Source: an uncultured Sphingomonadaceae bacterium (GTDB lineage: Bacteria > Pseudomonadota > Alphaproteobacteria > Sphingomonadales > Sphingomonadaceae). From it: DNA of 64,000 nucleotides. The stretch is from positions 186,001 through 250,000 of the forward strand of contig CANMFE010000004.1 in the NCBI GenBank assembly GCA_947497085.1, read 5' to 3'. The position numbers were made by a program, and so were the translations under genes. Every line of letters starts with the position of its first letter. Position 1 is the stretch's first letter. Below, in pieces: positions 18,009-26,247 of the stretch. The notes under the pieces were generated by a model. It was given only the letters and a program-made list of their open reading frames with translations. It was not told the DNA's origin and made no database searches.

Positions 18009-18455
18009 GTGAGAAAGGTGAGATATATACATTGGGGGTGGTTAATGATGTTGTCTGGCATTGTTAATTTGTTTGCAGTGCCTGCCATGAGCAGTGAAGC
18101 GATTATATATGAATATGATGCATTGGGTCGACTTGTCGCTGTACAGAATTCAGGTTCAGCCAATGATGGTGTCGATACCACCATTAATTATGACGATGCT
18201 GGTAATCGACTCAGCTACCAAGAGACTGGATCTGATAACGCGATGGCGCTGTTTCACCGTAATAGTGAATTGCGTTCCGATACAGCGATTACCTTAGCGG
18301 GCTGTAATGACATATATCCCGCAAACACAATGGTCGGCAGTTTTAAAAGCTCCTGGCGATGCCGCCATTGTAAATGCCAAAGATCAAAACGCGATATGTA
18401 CGATTTTGAGTCATTGCGTCGCACATTCACCAACTCATACCGCAATAAATGCTAA
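18009..18455 (+). CDS. Short exported YD-repeat protein, possibly degraded
   Basis: From GTG 18009 (GGGAG 8 nt upstream) the frame encodes 148 aa. It begins with a positive MRKVR, a hydrophobic segment and a likely signal-peptidase site near AMSSEA, then two YD-type repeats, YEYDALGRL and NYDDAGNRL. After about residue 75 the translation loses any repeat character and becomes Cys/Arg-rich. Either this is a small secreted YD protein with a private tail, or a larger gene truncated by a frameshift near 18240. It lies 100 bp before the full-size Rhs gene and is AT-richer than it. I recognise no function beyond the YD repeats. Confidence 0.55.
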   Translation: MRKVRYIHWGWLMMLSGIVNLFAVPAMSSEAIIYEYDALGRLVAVQNSGSANDGVDTTINYDDAGNRLSYQETGSDNAMALFHRNSELRSDTAITLAGCNDIYPANTMVGSFKSSWRCRHCKCQRSKRDMYDFESLRRTFTNSYRNKC

Positions 18456-21400
18456 CATTGCCTCTGTGTAAAATCGAGGCAAAAAACCGTTTAACTCAAA
18501 CATATTTGCACATGTTTTTGATGAAACATCAGGCCGGGTGGGGCAAGCTTATGAAAAAAAGATATATTTGCAATAATTTGAGATATGTATTTCTTCTAAG
18601 CGCAGCTGCCATGCCGGCGCTTTCAACTGCAGCACTAGCGCAACAGGGCGGGACGCTCTATTCCGCACCTGAACGGGCTACATTTGATGAAAACAATGTC
18701 GACCTGCAAACCGGGCAACTGATATTCAGTACAACCGACCTGACAATAGGCAACACGCGCGGCCTGTCCTATAGCCGTTCATGGCAGCATAATGCCTGGC
18801 GCAGCGACCTGGCCTCCATCACCCGTAACGATGACGGGAGTTTGACGGTAAATCTGGGTGTCGAATCGCTTAAATTCACATCAGACGGGAACGGAACATA
18901 TACGAATGCCAAGGGCGACGGTGCCACGATGGAGGAGACTGGCGGACTTGCCATCGTGACATCGCGTGAGGGCGCCCGTTACACATTTCAGCCTACGGCC
19001 CATATTCCGTATCGCAGCAGCTTCAGGCTTCTGGGCATAGATTTTCCCGATGGAGAGAAGCTGGCGGTCAACTGGTTTGATTATCAGGTGCCGTGCGAAC
19101 CGGACTGTTTCCCGCCCACCTTTCTGACCCGGCCCACATCCATCGAAAGCAACCTGGGTTATATAATCAAGTTTGATTACTGGATAGATACGGTTGCGGA
19201 TGACAATAACAATGCGGAAGTCGAAGATTTCCTGTATCCGGTGACCGCCGTGGCCGTAAACCGCGCCAATGAGCATGTTGACCCGGCCAGCACCGACATA
19301 GCTTCCATAAGCGCCAACTGGCCCCGCGCGCAATATAGCGGGTATGAAAATTCAGGATATACCGCGACCCTGCCCGATGGCATGAAAGTGCGTTACGGGG
19401 TAGATTCCCAGAACCGTATTACGACAATGCGCCGTGCCGATGACACCGCGACAACGGTCAATATTTCCTATAACAGCGACAACCGCGTCGCGAATATCTC
19501 CGGGCCGAAAGGGGCATGGACATACACATATGCGGACGCGGGCGATGTCCGGACAGTGACCGTCACAAATGCGCTCGGTGCCGCGACAATCCATAAATTC
19601 AGCATTTCCAAGAAACAGAGGATATCTGTCACCGACCCTGCCGGGAACACCACCGGCTTTACCTATGATGCTAAGGGCCGCGTGACAAAAACCACCCTTC
19701 CCGAAGGCAATGCGCAGGTCCTCACCTATGACGCCCGCGGCAATATCAGGCAGGTTTCACAAAAAGCAAAACCCGGCAGCCCCCTGGCCGACATCGTCAT
19801 AAAGGCCGGCTATGCATCATCGTGCACCAACAACAACGCGTGCAACAAACCACTCTGGACCCGCGATGCCAGGGGGAACCAGACCGATTATACCTATGAC
19901 CCCGCAACCGCGCTGGTCACCAATGTAAAGCTGCCTGCACCCGCACCGGGTGAGCCAAGGCCTGAAATCCAATATAGCTATATCACGCAGCAGGCGCGCT
20001 ATCGGAAAAACTCCGCCAGCGTGGTTGCATCGGGTGAGCCGGTGACACTGCTCAGCAGGACATCCACCTGCAACACCGCCGCGACCTGCCCCGGCTCGGC
20101 GGACGAGCTTGTGACCGAATATGGCTATGGCGCCGGCTCGGCCGCCAACAACCTGGACGTGCGGGATGTCACGGCGCGCACCGGTGACGCATCGCTCGTG
20201 GCCACCACGCAATATGGCTATGACGATATCGGCAACCTGATCACCACCGACGGCCCGCTTGCCAGCACGGCGGACACGGTGCGCACGCGCTATGACGCGG
20301 CCCGCCGCCCGGTTGGCGTGATCGGCCCGGACCCGGATGGATCGGGCAACATACTGCATTCGGCAGTGCGCACGACATATGACACGCTTGGCCGGGCCAG
20401 CAAAGTCGAGGTCGGCACCGTGACAAGCCAGAGCGACAGCGCCTGGAACGCGATGAGCGTAAATGAAAGGACGGAAATCACATATGACGCGGCGGACCGG
20501 CCCATCAAGACCGAAAGCTTTGCCGGCTCCCCAAAAATCGCTGTGCAGCAAAACAGCTATGATACAGTAGGCCGATTGGAATGTAGTACCACACGGATGA
20601 ATCCTGCCACGTTTTCATCTTTGCCATCGTCTGCCTGTACACTGGGCGCTGCCGGTACAGCGGGTCCTGATCGAATAACGAAGAACTTTTATGATGCCAA
20701 TGACAGAGTGATCAAGGTACAGGAGGGGGTGGGCACAACGGCGCAATCAGATACGGCCAACATCACCTATTCCGCCAATGGTCAAGTAAAGACGCTGACA
20801 GACGGGAATGGCAACAAAACGTAATATGTTCATGACGGCCATGACCGTGTCTGGCATATCGACTATCCGCACAAGACCAGCACCGGCACCGTCAATACAG
20901 CCGATGACGAGATATTCACCTATGATGCAAACGGCAATGTGGTCTGGCATTTTCAGCGTGACGAGCGCCGCGTCCACTATATGTATGACAATCTGAACCG
21001 CGTGACCCGCAAACGCTATTACGACCCGGCCTCTGGCTGGGGCGACATGGTATATTACGGTTATGACACTGCGGGGCGGCAAACATATGCGCGCGCCGCC
21101 TTCACCAGCGGGCCGGGCCTTTCGCACAGCTATGATGGCCTGGGCAGGCTCCTGTCCACCACCGACACGACCGGCGGCGGCAGCCGCACGGTCAGCTATC
21201 AATATGACATTGCCGGCCGCCGCACCCGTATGACCTGGGATGACGGTTTTTATGTCACCTACACGTATAAAGGCGCCGGTCCGCTCCACCATATCCGTGA
21301 AAACGGCTCCGCCGCACTCGCCACCTATACGCATGACGCGCGCGCGCGCGTGCGCCGGGTGACCTATGGCAACGTGACGCGCAACCATATTGTGTACGAC

Positions 21401-21721
21401 CATGCTTCACGCGTCACCTCCATGACCCATGATCTTTCGGGCACTGGGTCTGACCTGACAACGATCTTTGGCTATAATGCGGCGAGCCAGATTGCGCAGC
21501 GTGTCCGCTCGAACGATGCCTATGCGTGGCCGGATCATACGAATATAAACCGTTCCTACACGGTGAATGGCCTGAACCAATATGTGCAGGCTGGCGCTGC
21601 TTCGCTCAGCTATGATGGCGCGGGCAACCTGCGCAGCGATGGCAGTGTGACCTATGGCTATGATACGCAAAGCCGTCTGCTGACGGCGCGCGGTAATCGA
21701 TTGGCGAACCTGCTCTATGAT

Positions 21722-21976
21722 CCCTATGGCCGTCTGCATGAGACGAACCAGGGCAACAGCGTGACGCGCAAGATATTTCAGTATGACGGCAGCGACCTGA
21801 TTGCGGAATATGATTATCAGGGCAATATGACGCGGCGCTATGTGCATGGGCCGGGGGTGGATGATCCGCTTGTGTGGTATGAGGGCGCAGGCACATCGGA
21901 CAAACGCTATCTGCACAAGGATGAACGCGGCAGCGTGATTGCGCTCAGCGATGGCAATGGCGATCGTATTGCCATT
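21722..21976 (+). repeat. Rhs core segment, copy A of a 255-bp direct repeat
   Basis: This part of the Rhs core recurs at 23967-24221 (offset 2245) with two base differences. Recombination between the copies would delete both tips and both small membrane genes. Confidence 0.95.
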
Positions 21977-22126
21977 AACAGCTATGACGCATACGGCATC
22001 CCTGCGGCTGCCAATATCGGTAGGTTCCAATATACCGGGCAGCAATGGATAAGCGAGCTGGGCCTCTATTATTACAAGGCACGTATCTATGATCCCGTGC
22101 TCGGAAGGTTCCTGCAGAGCGACCCG

Positions 22127-22360
22127 ATCGGCTATGATGACGGCATGAACCTCTATGCCTATGTCGGCAATGATCCTATTAACTATAGAGACCCCACGGG
22201 ATTGACAGAGGAGAATAATAATCCGGACATTGTTATCCGCGGCATTCGCCCCAGCTCCACCATCCTGCCCATGTCCTTTGGCGGAGGCGGTAGCTACAGC
22301 CCGCTTACCGCCAATGAATTTGGCTATGTAAGCAGTGCGCAAAGGTTTAATGAGGGGGAG
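22127..22360 (+). repeat. Rhs core end, copy A of a 234-bp direct repeat
   Basis: The segment recurs at 22947-23180 (offset 820). The four differences all lie in the first 66 bases and are all synonymous; the remaining 168 bases are identical. It covers the end of the core and the constant region before the tip, the expected exchange site for tip replacement. Confidence 0.95.
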
Positions 22361-22771
22361 CGCTACCTCCAAAAATCGCCATGCAATGCTTTTCAGCAAA
22401 AACTCCAGGCGGCAGGAAGTGCTATAGTTAGTGCTGGAGGTACTGTAGTAGGTGCTGGAACTACAGTTAGTATCGGATCAGCAATGTTAGCTGGAGGAGG
22501 AGCTATCACCGGAAATGTACCGGCAGCAGCAGTCGGCACACTAGGTATCTCTATAGGCGGAAACATTGCTGCAACGGGTGGCTTGATTTTAGGCAGCGGC
22601 GCTATAATTTCGTTCGCGGGCGGCACATCTTCTCGGCAACTTATACGAGATGCTAGTGATGCGATAATTAATAAATTACCCATTCCGAGTATTGCCAGAG
22701 CAGGCGTCAAAAAAACTCTTGACGGAGCTTCAGAATTTGCACCAGATGTTAGAGTTTGCAGGTGATATATT

Positions 22772-22936
22772 ATGAAAGCAATAAATATTTCCATATTTGG
22801 AATGGTAATATCAATTATAGCTATGATATTATTGGGTGAAGCTGACATAAGTGTATTATTTGGCGGGTTATTCATTATAACCATGATATCTCTATGTTTT
22901 TTTTCAATAAAGCGAGCTATTGGCAAGATAAAATAG
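22772..22936 (+). CDS. Small membrane protein, candidate immunity partner of Rhs tip 1
   Basis: The frame gives 54 aa with two hydrophobic helices: residues 5-21 (ISIFGMVISIIAMILLG) and about 28-46 (SVLFGGLFIITMISLCFF), ending in basic KRAIGKIK. It starts 6 nt after the Rhs stop, is strongly AT-rich like the tip itself, and ends 10 bp before the second tip cassette. In Rhs loci the gene directly behind the toxin tip normally encodes its immunity protein. A membrane-embedded immunity protein would fit a toxin acting on membranes. Function is inferred from position only; no family is recognised. Confidence 0.6.
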   Translation: MKAINISIFGMVISIIAMILLGEADISVLFGGLFIITMISLCFFSIKRAIGKIK

Positions 22937-22946
22937 TACCACCCCT

Positions 22947-23180
22947 ATCGGCTATGACGACGGCATGAACCTCTATGCCTATGTTGGCAATGATCCTATT
23001 AACTATAGGGATCCCACGGGATTGACAGAGGAGAATAATAATCCGGACATTGTTATCCGCGGCATTCGCCCCAGCTCCACCATCCTGCCCATGTCCTTTG
23101 GCGGAGGCGGTAGCTACAGCCCGCTTACCGCCAATGAATTTGGCTATGTAAGCAGTGCGCAAAGGTTTAATGAGGGGGAG
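22947..23180 (+). repeat. Rhs core end, copy B of the 234-bp direct repeat
   Basis: This is the second copy of 22127-22360. Its left end at 22947 follows the small membrane gene by 10 bp, and its right end is the exact point where tip sequences diverge. Confidence 0.95.
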
Positions 23181-23612
23181 GCGAGTCTTTGCAGCGGGAA
23201 TGATAGCATATTTGCCTCAATCGCGGCAGGTGCTGAAACAGTTGGAAACGTTGCTGATAGTGTGGCAATTGGTGCAGCAGGCTTAGGGTTGATAACTGCA
23301 CCTACAGGAGCTGGAGGGGCTTTGTTTGGTGGAACAGCTGTAATTGCCGGGGGTGTTGGCAGAATCGCTTCTGGTGTAGCCGCTGTTGCGAGTTTCGCGG
23401 ATGGAAGTGTCGGGCAAGCAGGAGCAAATACATTGGGTATAATAGGTGGAAGAATAGTAGGAAATGTTGCAGGAAATCTAGCCACTAAAGCTTATAAAAG
23501 AAATCGTAGCTTTGACACTTTGAGTGCCGGGCAAGAGCGCCGTGTCAATTTAGTCAACAGCACAACTGCAGCAGCTGCAAGTAGGGTGGCGTCTCGCGCC
23601 ATTTGTGATTAA
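22947..23612 (+). pseudogene. Orphan Rhs C-terminal tip cassette 2 (no start, no promoter)
   Basis: The cassette begins abruptly with the 234-bp copy of the Rhs core end (IGYDDGMNLYAYVGNDP...NEGE) and then diverges exactly at 23181 into a new tip of about 144 residues. The tip is Gly/Ala-rich with several hydrophobic stretches and a basic segment (KAYKRNRS), ending ICD. An internal ATG at 22965 lacks a ribosome-binding site, so expression probably requires recombination into the full-length gene. Orphan tips behind a complete rhs gene are a known feature of Rhs loci in enterobacteria and allow toxin switching. The toxin activity cannot be read from sequence. The low GC of the tip contrasts with the GC-rich repeat. 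Confidence 0.75.
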
Positions 23613-23613
23613 A

Positions 23614-23928
23614 ATGGAACATGTTGTTTTTGCACTGCTCACCTGCATAGCCTTGGTTGGCGTCGACTGGGCGTTGATTGATGGTTTTAGGTCTTCCCTT
23701 TCCGTTTTTCGTAAAATTTCTGATGAATATAATTATAAGAGATTCCTATTTCCACGTATTTTAATAGTCATAATTTCTGGATTAATTATTTACCTGATTT
23801 CCCAGACTAATTTACTAGGAGGATTAGAAGTTTTTGTTGGACTTTCCACCATGATAATTTTCTTCTTATCTTCTATATATCCACAAGTACTAATGCTTGT
23901 TAATTCCAAACCCTACGAAGATGAATAA
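23614..23928 (+). CDS. Membrane protein, candidate immunity partner of Rhs tip 2
   Basis: ATG 23614 lies one base after the tip-2 stop (TAAAATG), so translation would be coupled if the tip is read. The 104-aa product has three predicted membrane helices: about residues 3-20 (HVVFALLTCIALVGVDW), 44-63 (ILIVIISGLIIYLIS) and 72-95 (VFVGLSTMIIFFL...QVLML). The end is acidic (YEDE). There is no similarity by eye to the 54-aa partner of tip 1, as expected for toxin-specific immunity proteins. Family not recognised; role inferred from position and membrane character. Confidence 0.6.
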   Translation: MEHVVFALLTCIALVGVDWALIDGFRSSLSVFRKISDEYNYKRFLFPRILIVIISGLIIYLISQTNLLGGLEVFVGLSTMIIFFLSSIYPQVLMLVNSKPYEDE

Positions 23929-23966
23929 CTATTTCCTTAACTGGAAAATCTTAATGACATGATACA

Positions 23967-24221
23967 CCCTATGGCCGTCTGCATGAGACGAACCAGGGCA
24001 ACAGCGTGACGCGCAAGATATTTCAGTATGACGGCAGCGACCTGATTGCGGAATATGATTATCAGGGCAATATGACGCGGCGCTATGTGCATGGGCCGGG
24101 GGTGGATGATCCGCTTGTGTGGTATGAAGGCACAGGCACATCGGACAAACGCTATCTGCACAAGGATGAACGCGGCAGCGTGATTGCGCTCAGCGATGGC
24201 AATGGCGATCGTATTGCCATT
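23967..24221 (+). repeat. Rhs core segment, copy B of the 255-bp direct repeat
   Basis: This copy of 21722-21976 shows one synonymous and one Ala-to-Thr change. It ends inside the core at IAI. Confidence 0.95.
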
Positions 24222-24248
24222 TTTGTGACTTTTCAGCTTCGCACTTGA
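23967..24248 (+). pseudogene. Third Rhs fragment (core segment only)
   Basis: Bases 23967-24221 copy 21722-21976 of the core with two changes, then the frame runs seven more codons into a stop at 24248. There is no start codon in the right place, no tip and no immunity gene. It looks like the left end of a further cassette whose tip has been lost, or a remnant of a past recombination. It shows that an upstream core segment, not only the core end, has been used as homology. Confidence 0.8.
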
Positions 24249-24479
24249 GACCTTCCACGCTGCGTTTGCATCTAAAGTTTGTGCTTCAATTATTTACAAC
24301 GTTCCGGTACTGTCTCGGGCAGAATCATTCGGCGGACTCAAGACAGGTCTTTCAGCAGGCTCAAGGCGGGCCGTCTGTGTGTGGTGCGTCTTAATATGAT
24401 GGGCGCTGCCGGAAGTCATTCTGACTGATTTGCGGCAATCCCAATGCAGAGGATCGTGGGGTACGCACGGCATTTCGCT
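24249..24479. other. Intergenic DNA at the right edge of the Rhs island
   Basis: This 230-bp stretch between the last Rhs fragment and the methyltransferase gene has no supported gene, no tRNA duplicate and no insertion-sequence end. It may hold the decayed remainder of the third cassette. Confidence 0.5.
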
Positions 24480-25019
24480 CTAGCCATGGCGGTCTTTCAG
24501 TACGCGGTTTTCCGTGGTGATCCGCACATATAGTATTATGGCATTGAGCGCGGTGAAGATGACCGCGATCCAGATATGGCCGAAAATCAGCGGTATGGTA
24601 AGTATTTCCAGCGTCACCACCAGATAATTGGGGTGCGTCACATATTTGAACGGCCCGGCGAGCACCCGCGGGAAATCAGGGGCAGAGATTATCCGGGTGG
24701 TCCAATAGGGGCCGAGCGTTGCCAACACCCATATTCGCGCCGCTTGCAGTAGCAGGAAAAGGATCGCCAGCGGCCAGACTATGGGGCCATAGGGCGGCGT
24801 AAAGACAAACAGGCTGACGAGGAATGCGGTGTGAATGGCAACCATCGCGGGGTAATGGCCACGGCCATATTCATGTGCGCCGCGGGCCAGTAATGCTTTG
24901 GTGTTGCGTTGGGCATAGACCAGTTCCAGCGCGCGCTGCAGGGTGAGAAATATCAATATGATATAGGCAACCGGTAAGCCGCCGCCATCCCATATCCACC
25001 ATGCGCCATGCTGCACCAT
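24480..25019 (-). CDS. Isoprenylcysteine carboxyl methyltransferase-family membrane methyltransferase
   Basis: The 179-aa protein has five or so membrane helices and the ICMT-family C-terminal signature (GPFKYVTHPNYLVV, then a Glu-rich ENRVLKD end) that binds SAM. It starts one base after the stop of the type III polyketide synthase (TGATATG), so the pair is translationally coupled. In Bacillus subtilis the same pair, BpsA and BpsB, makes alkylpyrones and methylates them; BpsB is an ICMT-family enzyme. I therefore infer methylation of the polyketide product rather than of prenylated protein. The start at 25019 is preferred to an upstream one inside the synthase gene. Confidence 0.82.
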   Translation of the reverse strand: MVQHGAWWIWDGGGLPVAYIILIFLTLQRALELVYAQRNTKALLARGAHEYGRGHYPAMVAIHTAFLVSLFVFTPPYGPIVWPLAILFLLLQAARIWVLATLGPYWTTRIISAPDFPRVLAGPFKYVTHPNYLVVTLEILTIPLIFGHIWIAVIFTALNAIILYVRITTENRVLKDRHG

Positions 25020-25020
25020 A

Positions 25021-26052
25021 TCAACGCTCCAGAAGCCCGAGTGCGCCGGTAAAACCGGGACCAAGCGCCGTGAGCAGGAGCGGGCCGTTGCCACCTTGTT
25101 GCAGCAGTTCCTGCATCACAAAATGCACTGTAGGCGCGGACATATTGCCATATTGTGCCAATATATCACGCGTCGCGGGCAGACCGCCGGGCAAATGGTC
25201 GAAATAGGTTTCCAGCGCTTCGATCACCTTGCGTCCGCCTGGATGACAGGCAGGTTCGGTGAGCGCGTTTCGGGTGAGGCCATTATCCGATAAAAACGTA
25301 TCGATTACCGGTGAAAATTCCTTGCGCACAAAATTTGGGATATCACGGCCCAGCACCAGGCCAAGGCCCTGTTCATCAATGTCCCAGCCCATCATGTCAC
25401 GCGTGCCCGGCCAGGTGACCTGTGTAAATGCACCAAGCGCAGGGCCATCGCCGCTGCCGGAGAGCACACAGCCGCTGGCCCCATCGGCAAACAGGGCAGT
25501 GGAGACAATGCCTTTTTTGGTCAGATCGCCAATGCGAAAGGCGAGTGAGCATAGCTCGACCGTGAGCAGCAATATTTTACGCGATGGATCGGCAAGAACC
25601 ATATCGCGTGCGACCTGTAATCCCATGACACCGCCTGCGCAGCCATAGCCGAATAGCGGGACAATCATGACGTCTTCGCGAAACCCGCTCGATGCGATCA
25701 TCTGTGAAGGCACAGATGGTGTTGCGATGCCGGTGGTGGAGACGCAGATAATGGTATTAATTTCAGCGGCTTCCATATCGGCCTTGTCAAGCGCGTCAGC
25801 TGTCACTTTGGTGAGCAGTTTTTCGCTTTCCTGCAAGTATATCTGGTTGCGCGTGGTCCAGTCCTGTCCGCCCATATAAGCGTCAGCTGTTTGCACGATA
25901 TGGCGTTTTTCGATGCCGGCATTTTCATAAACTGTGGATAACCGTGCGGGAATTCCGCCCGGCACCAGTGATGCCATGCGCGCCCATACATCGGATTGCG
26001 TGATGCTGAATTCGGGAACCGCAGTGGTTATTGCGTTCAAGATTGCGGCCAT
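25021..26052 (-). CDS. Type III polyketide synthase (chalcone/stilbene synthase family, BpsA-like)
   Basis: Type III synthases extend an acyl-CoA with malonyl-CoA on one active-site cysteine without ACP. From ATG 26052 the product is 343 aa, beginning MAAILNAITTAVPE like BpsA-type enzymes; in-frame ATGs at 26121 and 26178 would add 23 or 42 residues without better support. The catalytic triad is visible: Cys138 in GYGCAGG, His in CHPGGRKV and Asn in YGNMSAPT. Products of bacterial relatives include alkylpyrones and alkylresorcinols made from long fatty acyl-CoA. The coupled downstream methyltransferase supports a methylated alkylpyrone. No further tailoring gene is next to the pair. Confidence 0.9.
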   Translation of the reverse strand: MAAILNAITTAVPEFSITQSDVWARMASLVPGGIPARLSTVYENAGIEKRHIVQTADAYMGGQDWTTRNQIYLQESEKLLTKVTADALDKADMEAAEINTIICVSTTGIATPSVPSQMIASSGFREDVMIVPLFGYGCAGGVMGLQVARDMVLADPSRKILLLTVELCSLAFRIGDLTKKGIVSTALFADGASGCVLSGSGDGPALGAFTQVTWPGTRDMMGWDIDEQGLGLVLGRDIPNFVRKEFSPVIDTFLSDNGLTRNALTEPACHPGGRKVIEALETYFDHLPGGLPATRDILAQYGNMSAPTVHFVMQELLQQGGNGPLLLTALGPGFTGALGLLER

Positions 26053-26247
26053 AGCCACATTCTGCGCAGCTTTTTGCGATAAACACAAGCCCGGAATATG
26101 AAATCCAGTAATATGAAACATTGATTGCGTGTTGGCCAAGATATGCTTGTCCGCACCGCACTTGCACAGCCATGCCAACCATCCTTATCTAGCGAGCAGA
26201 CGAATCACGCACCGCAATTTTTGCGGCATCCAGATGAGAGAATATCC

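Larger units (their letters stand above)
18551..22765 (+). pseudogene. Large Sec-exported RHS/YD-repeat protein with polymorphic C-terminal tip; interrupted by one in-frame stop
   Basis: ATG 18551 opens a signal peptide (MKKRY, hydrophobic core, cleavage near ALAQQ), a beta-rich N-terminal region, then many YD repeats such as YDAKGRVT, YDDIGNLI and YDTAGRQT. The Rhs core ends with YYKARIYDPVLGRFLQSDPIG and NLYAYVGNDPINYRDPTG. Codon 758 is TAA at 20822-20824. The same frame continues immediately with clear YD sequence to 22765, giving 1404 codons in all, so a single substitution (for example CAA to TAA) is the likely cause. After a constant stretch ending at 22360, an AT-richer tip of about 135 residues follows, Gly/Ala-rich and hydrophobic with a CR end. 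The downstream half could still be made if re-initiated (ATG 20939), but no good ribosome-binding site is seen. Rhs/YD proteins form shells that enclose a C-terminal toxin; secretion here would be by Sec, not by a visible T6SS. Confidence 0.85.

Noticed and set aside
18298-18472. Second real gene in another frame overlapping the short YD gene
   Set aside because: The frame is open but starts just after a stop, has no ribosome-binding site and no recognisable motif. I mention it only as a possible frameshift hint.
21407-22399. Long open frame of 330 codons on the minus strand within the Rhs gene
   Set aside because: It is an antisense shadow of the YD-repeat coding sequence. The plus-strand frame has clear repeat motifs, while the minus-strand product has no recognisable features and recurs wherever the Rhs repeats recur.
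17601-24479. Integrase-type genomic island with att sites at tRNA-Met
   Set aside because: No integrase is present and I find no copy of the tRNA 3' end near the right edge (24249-24479).
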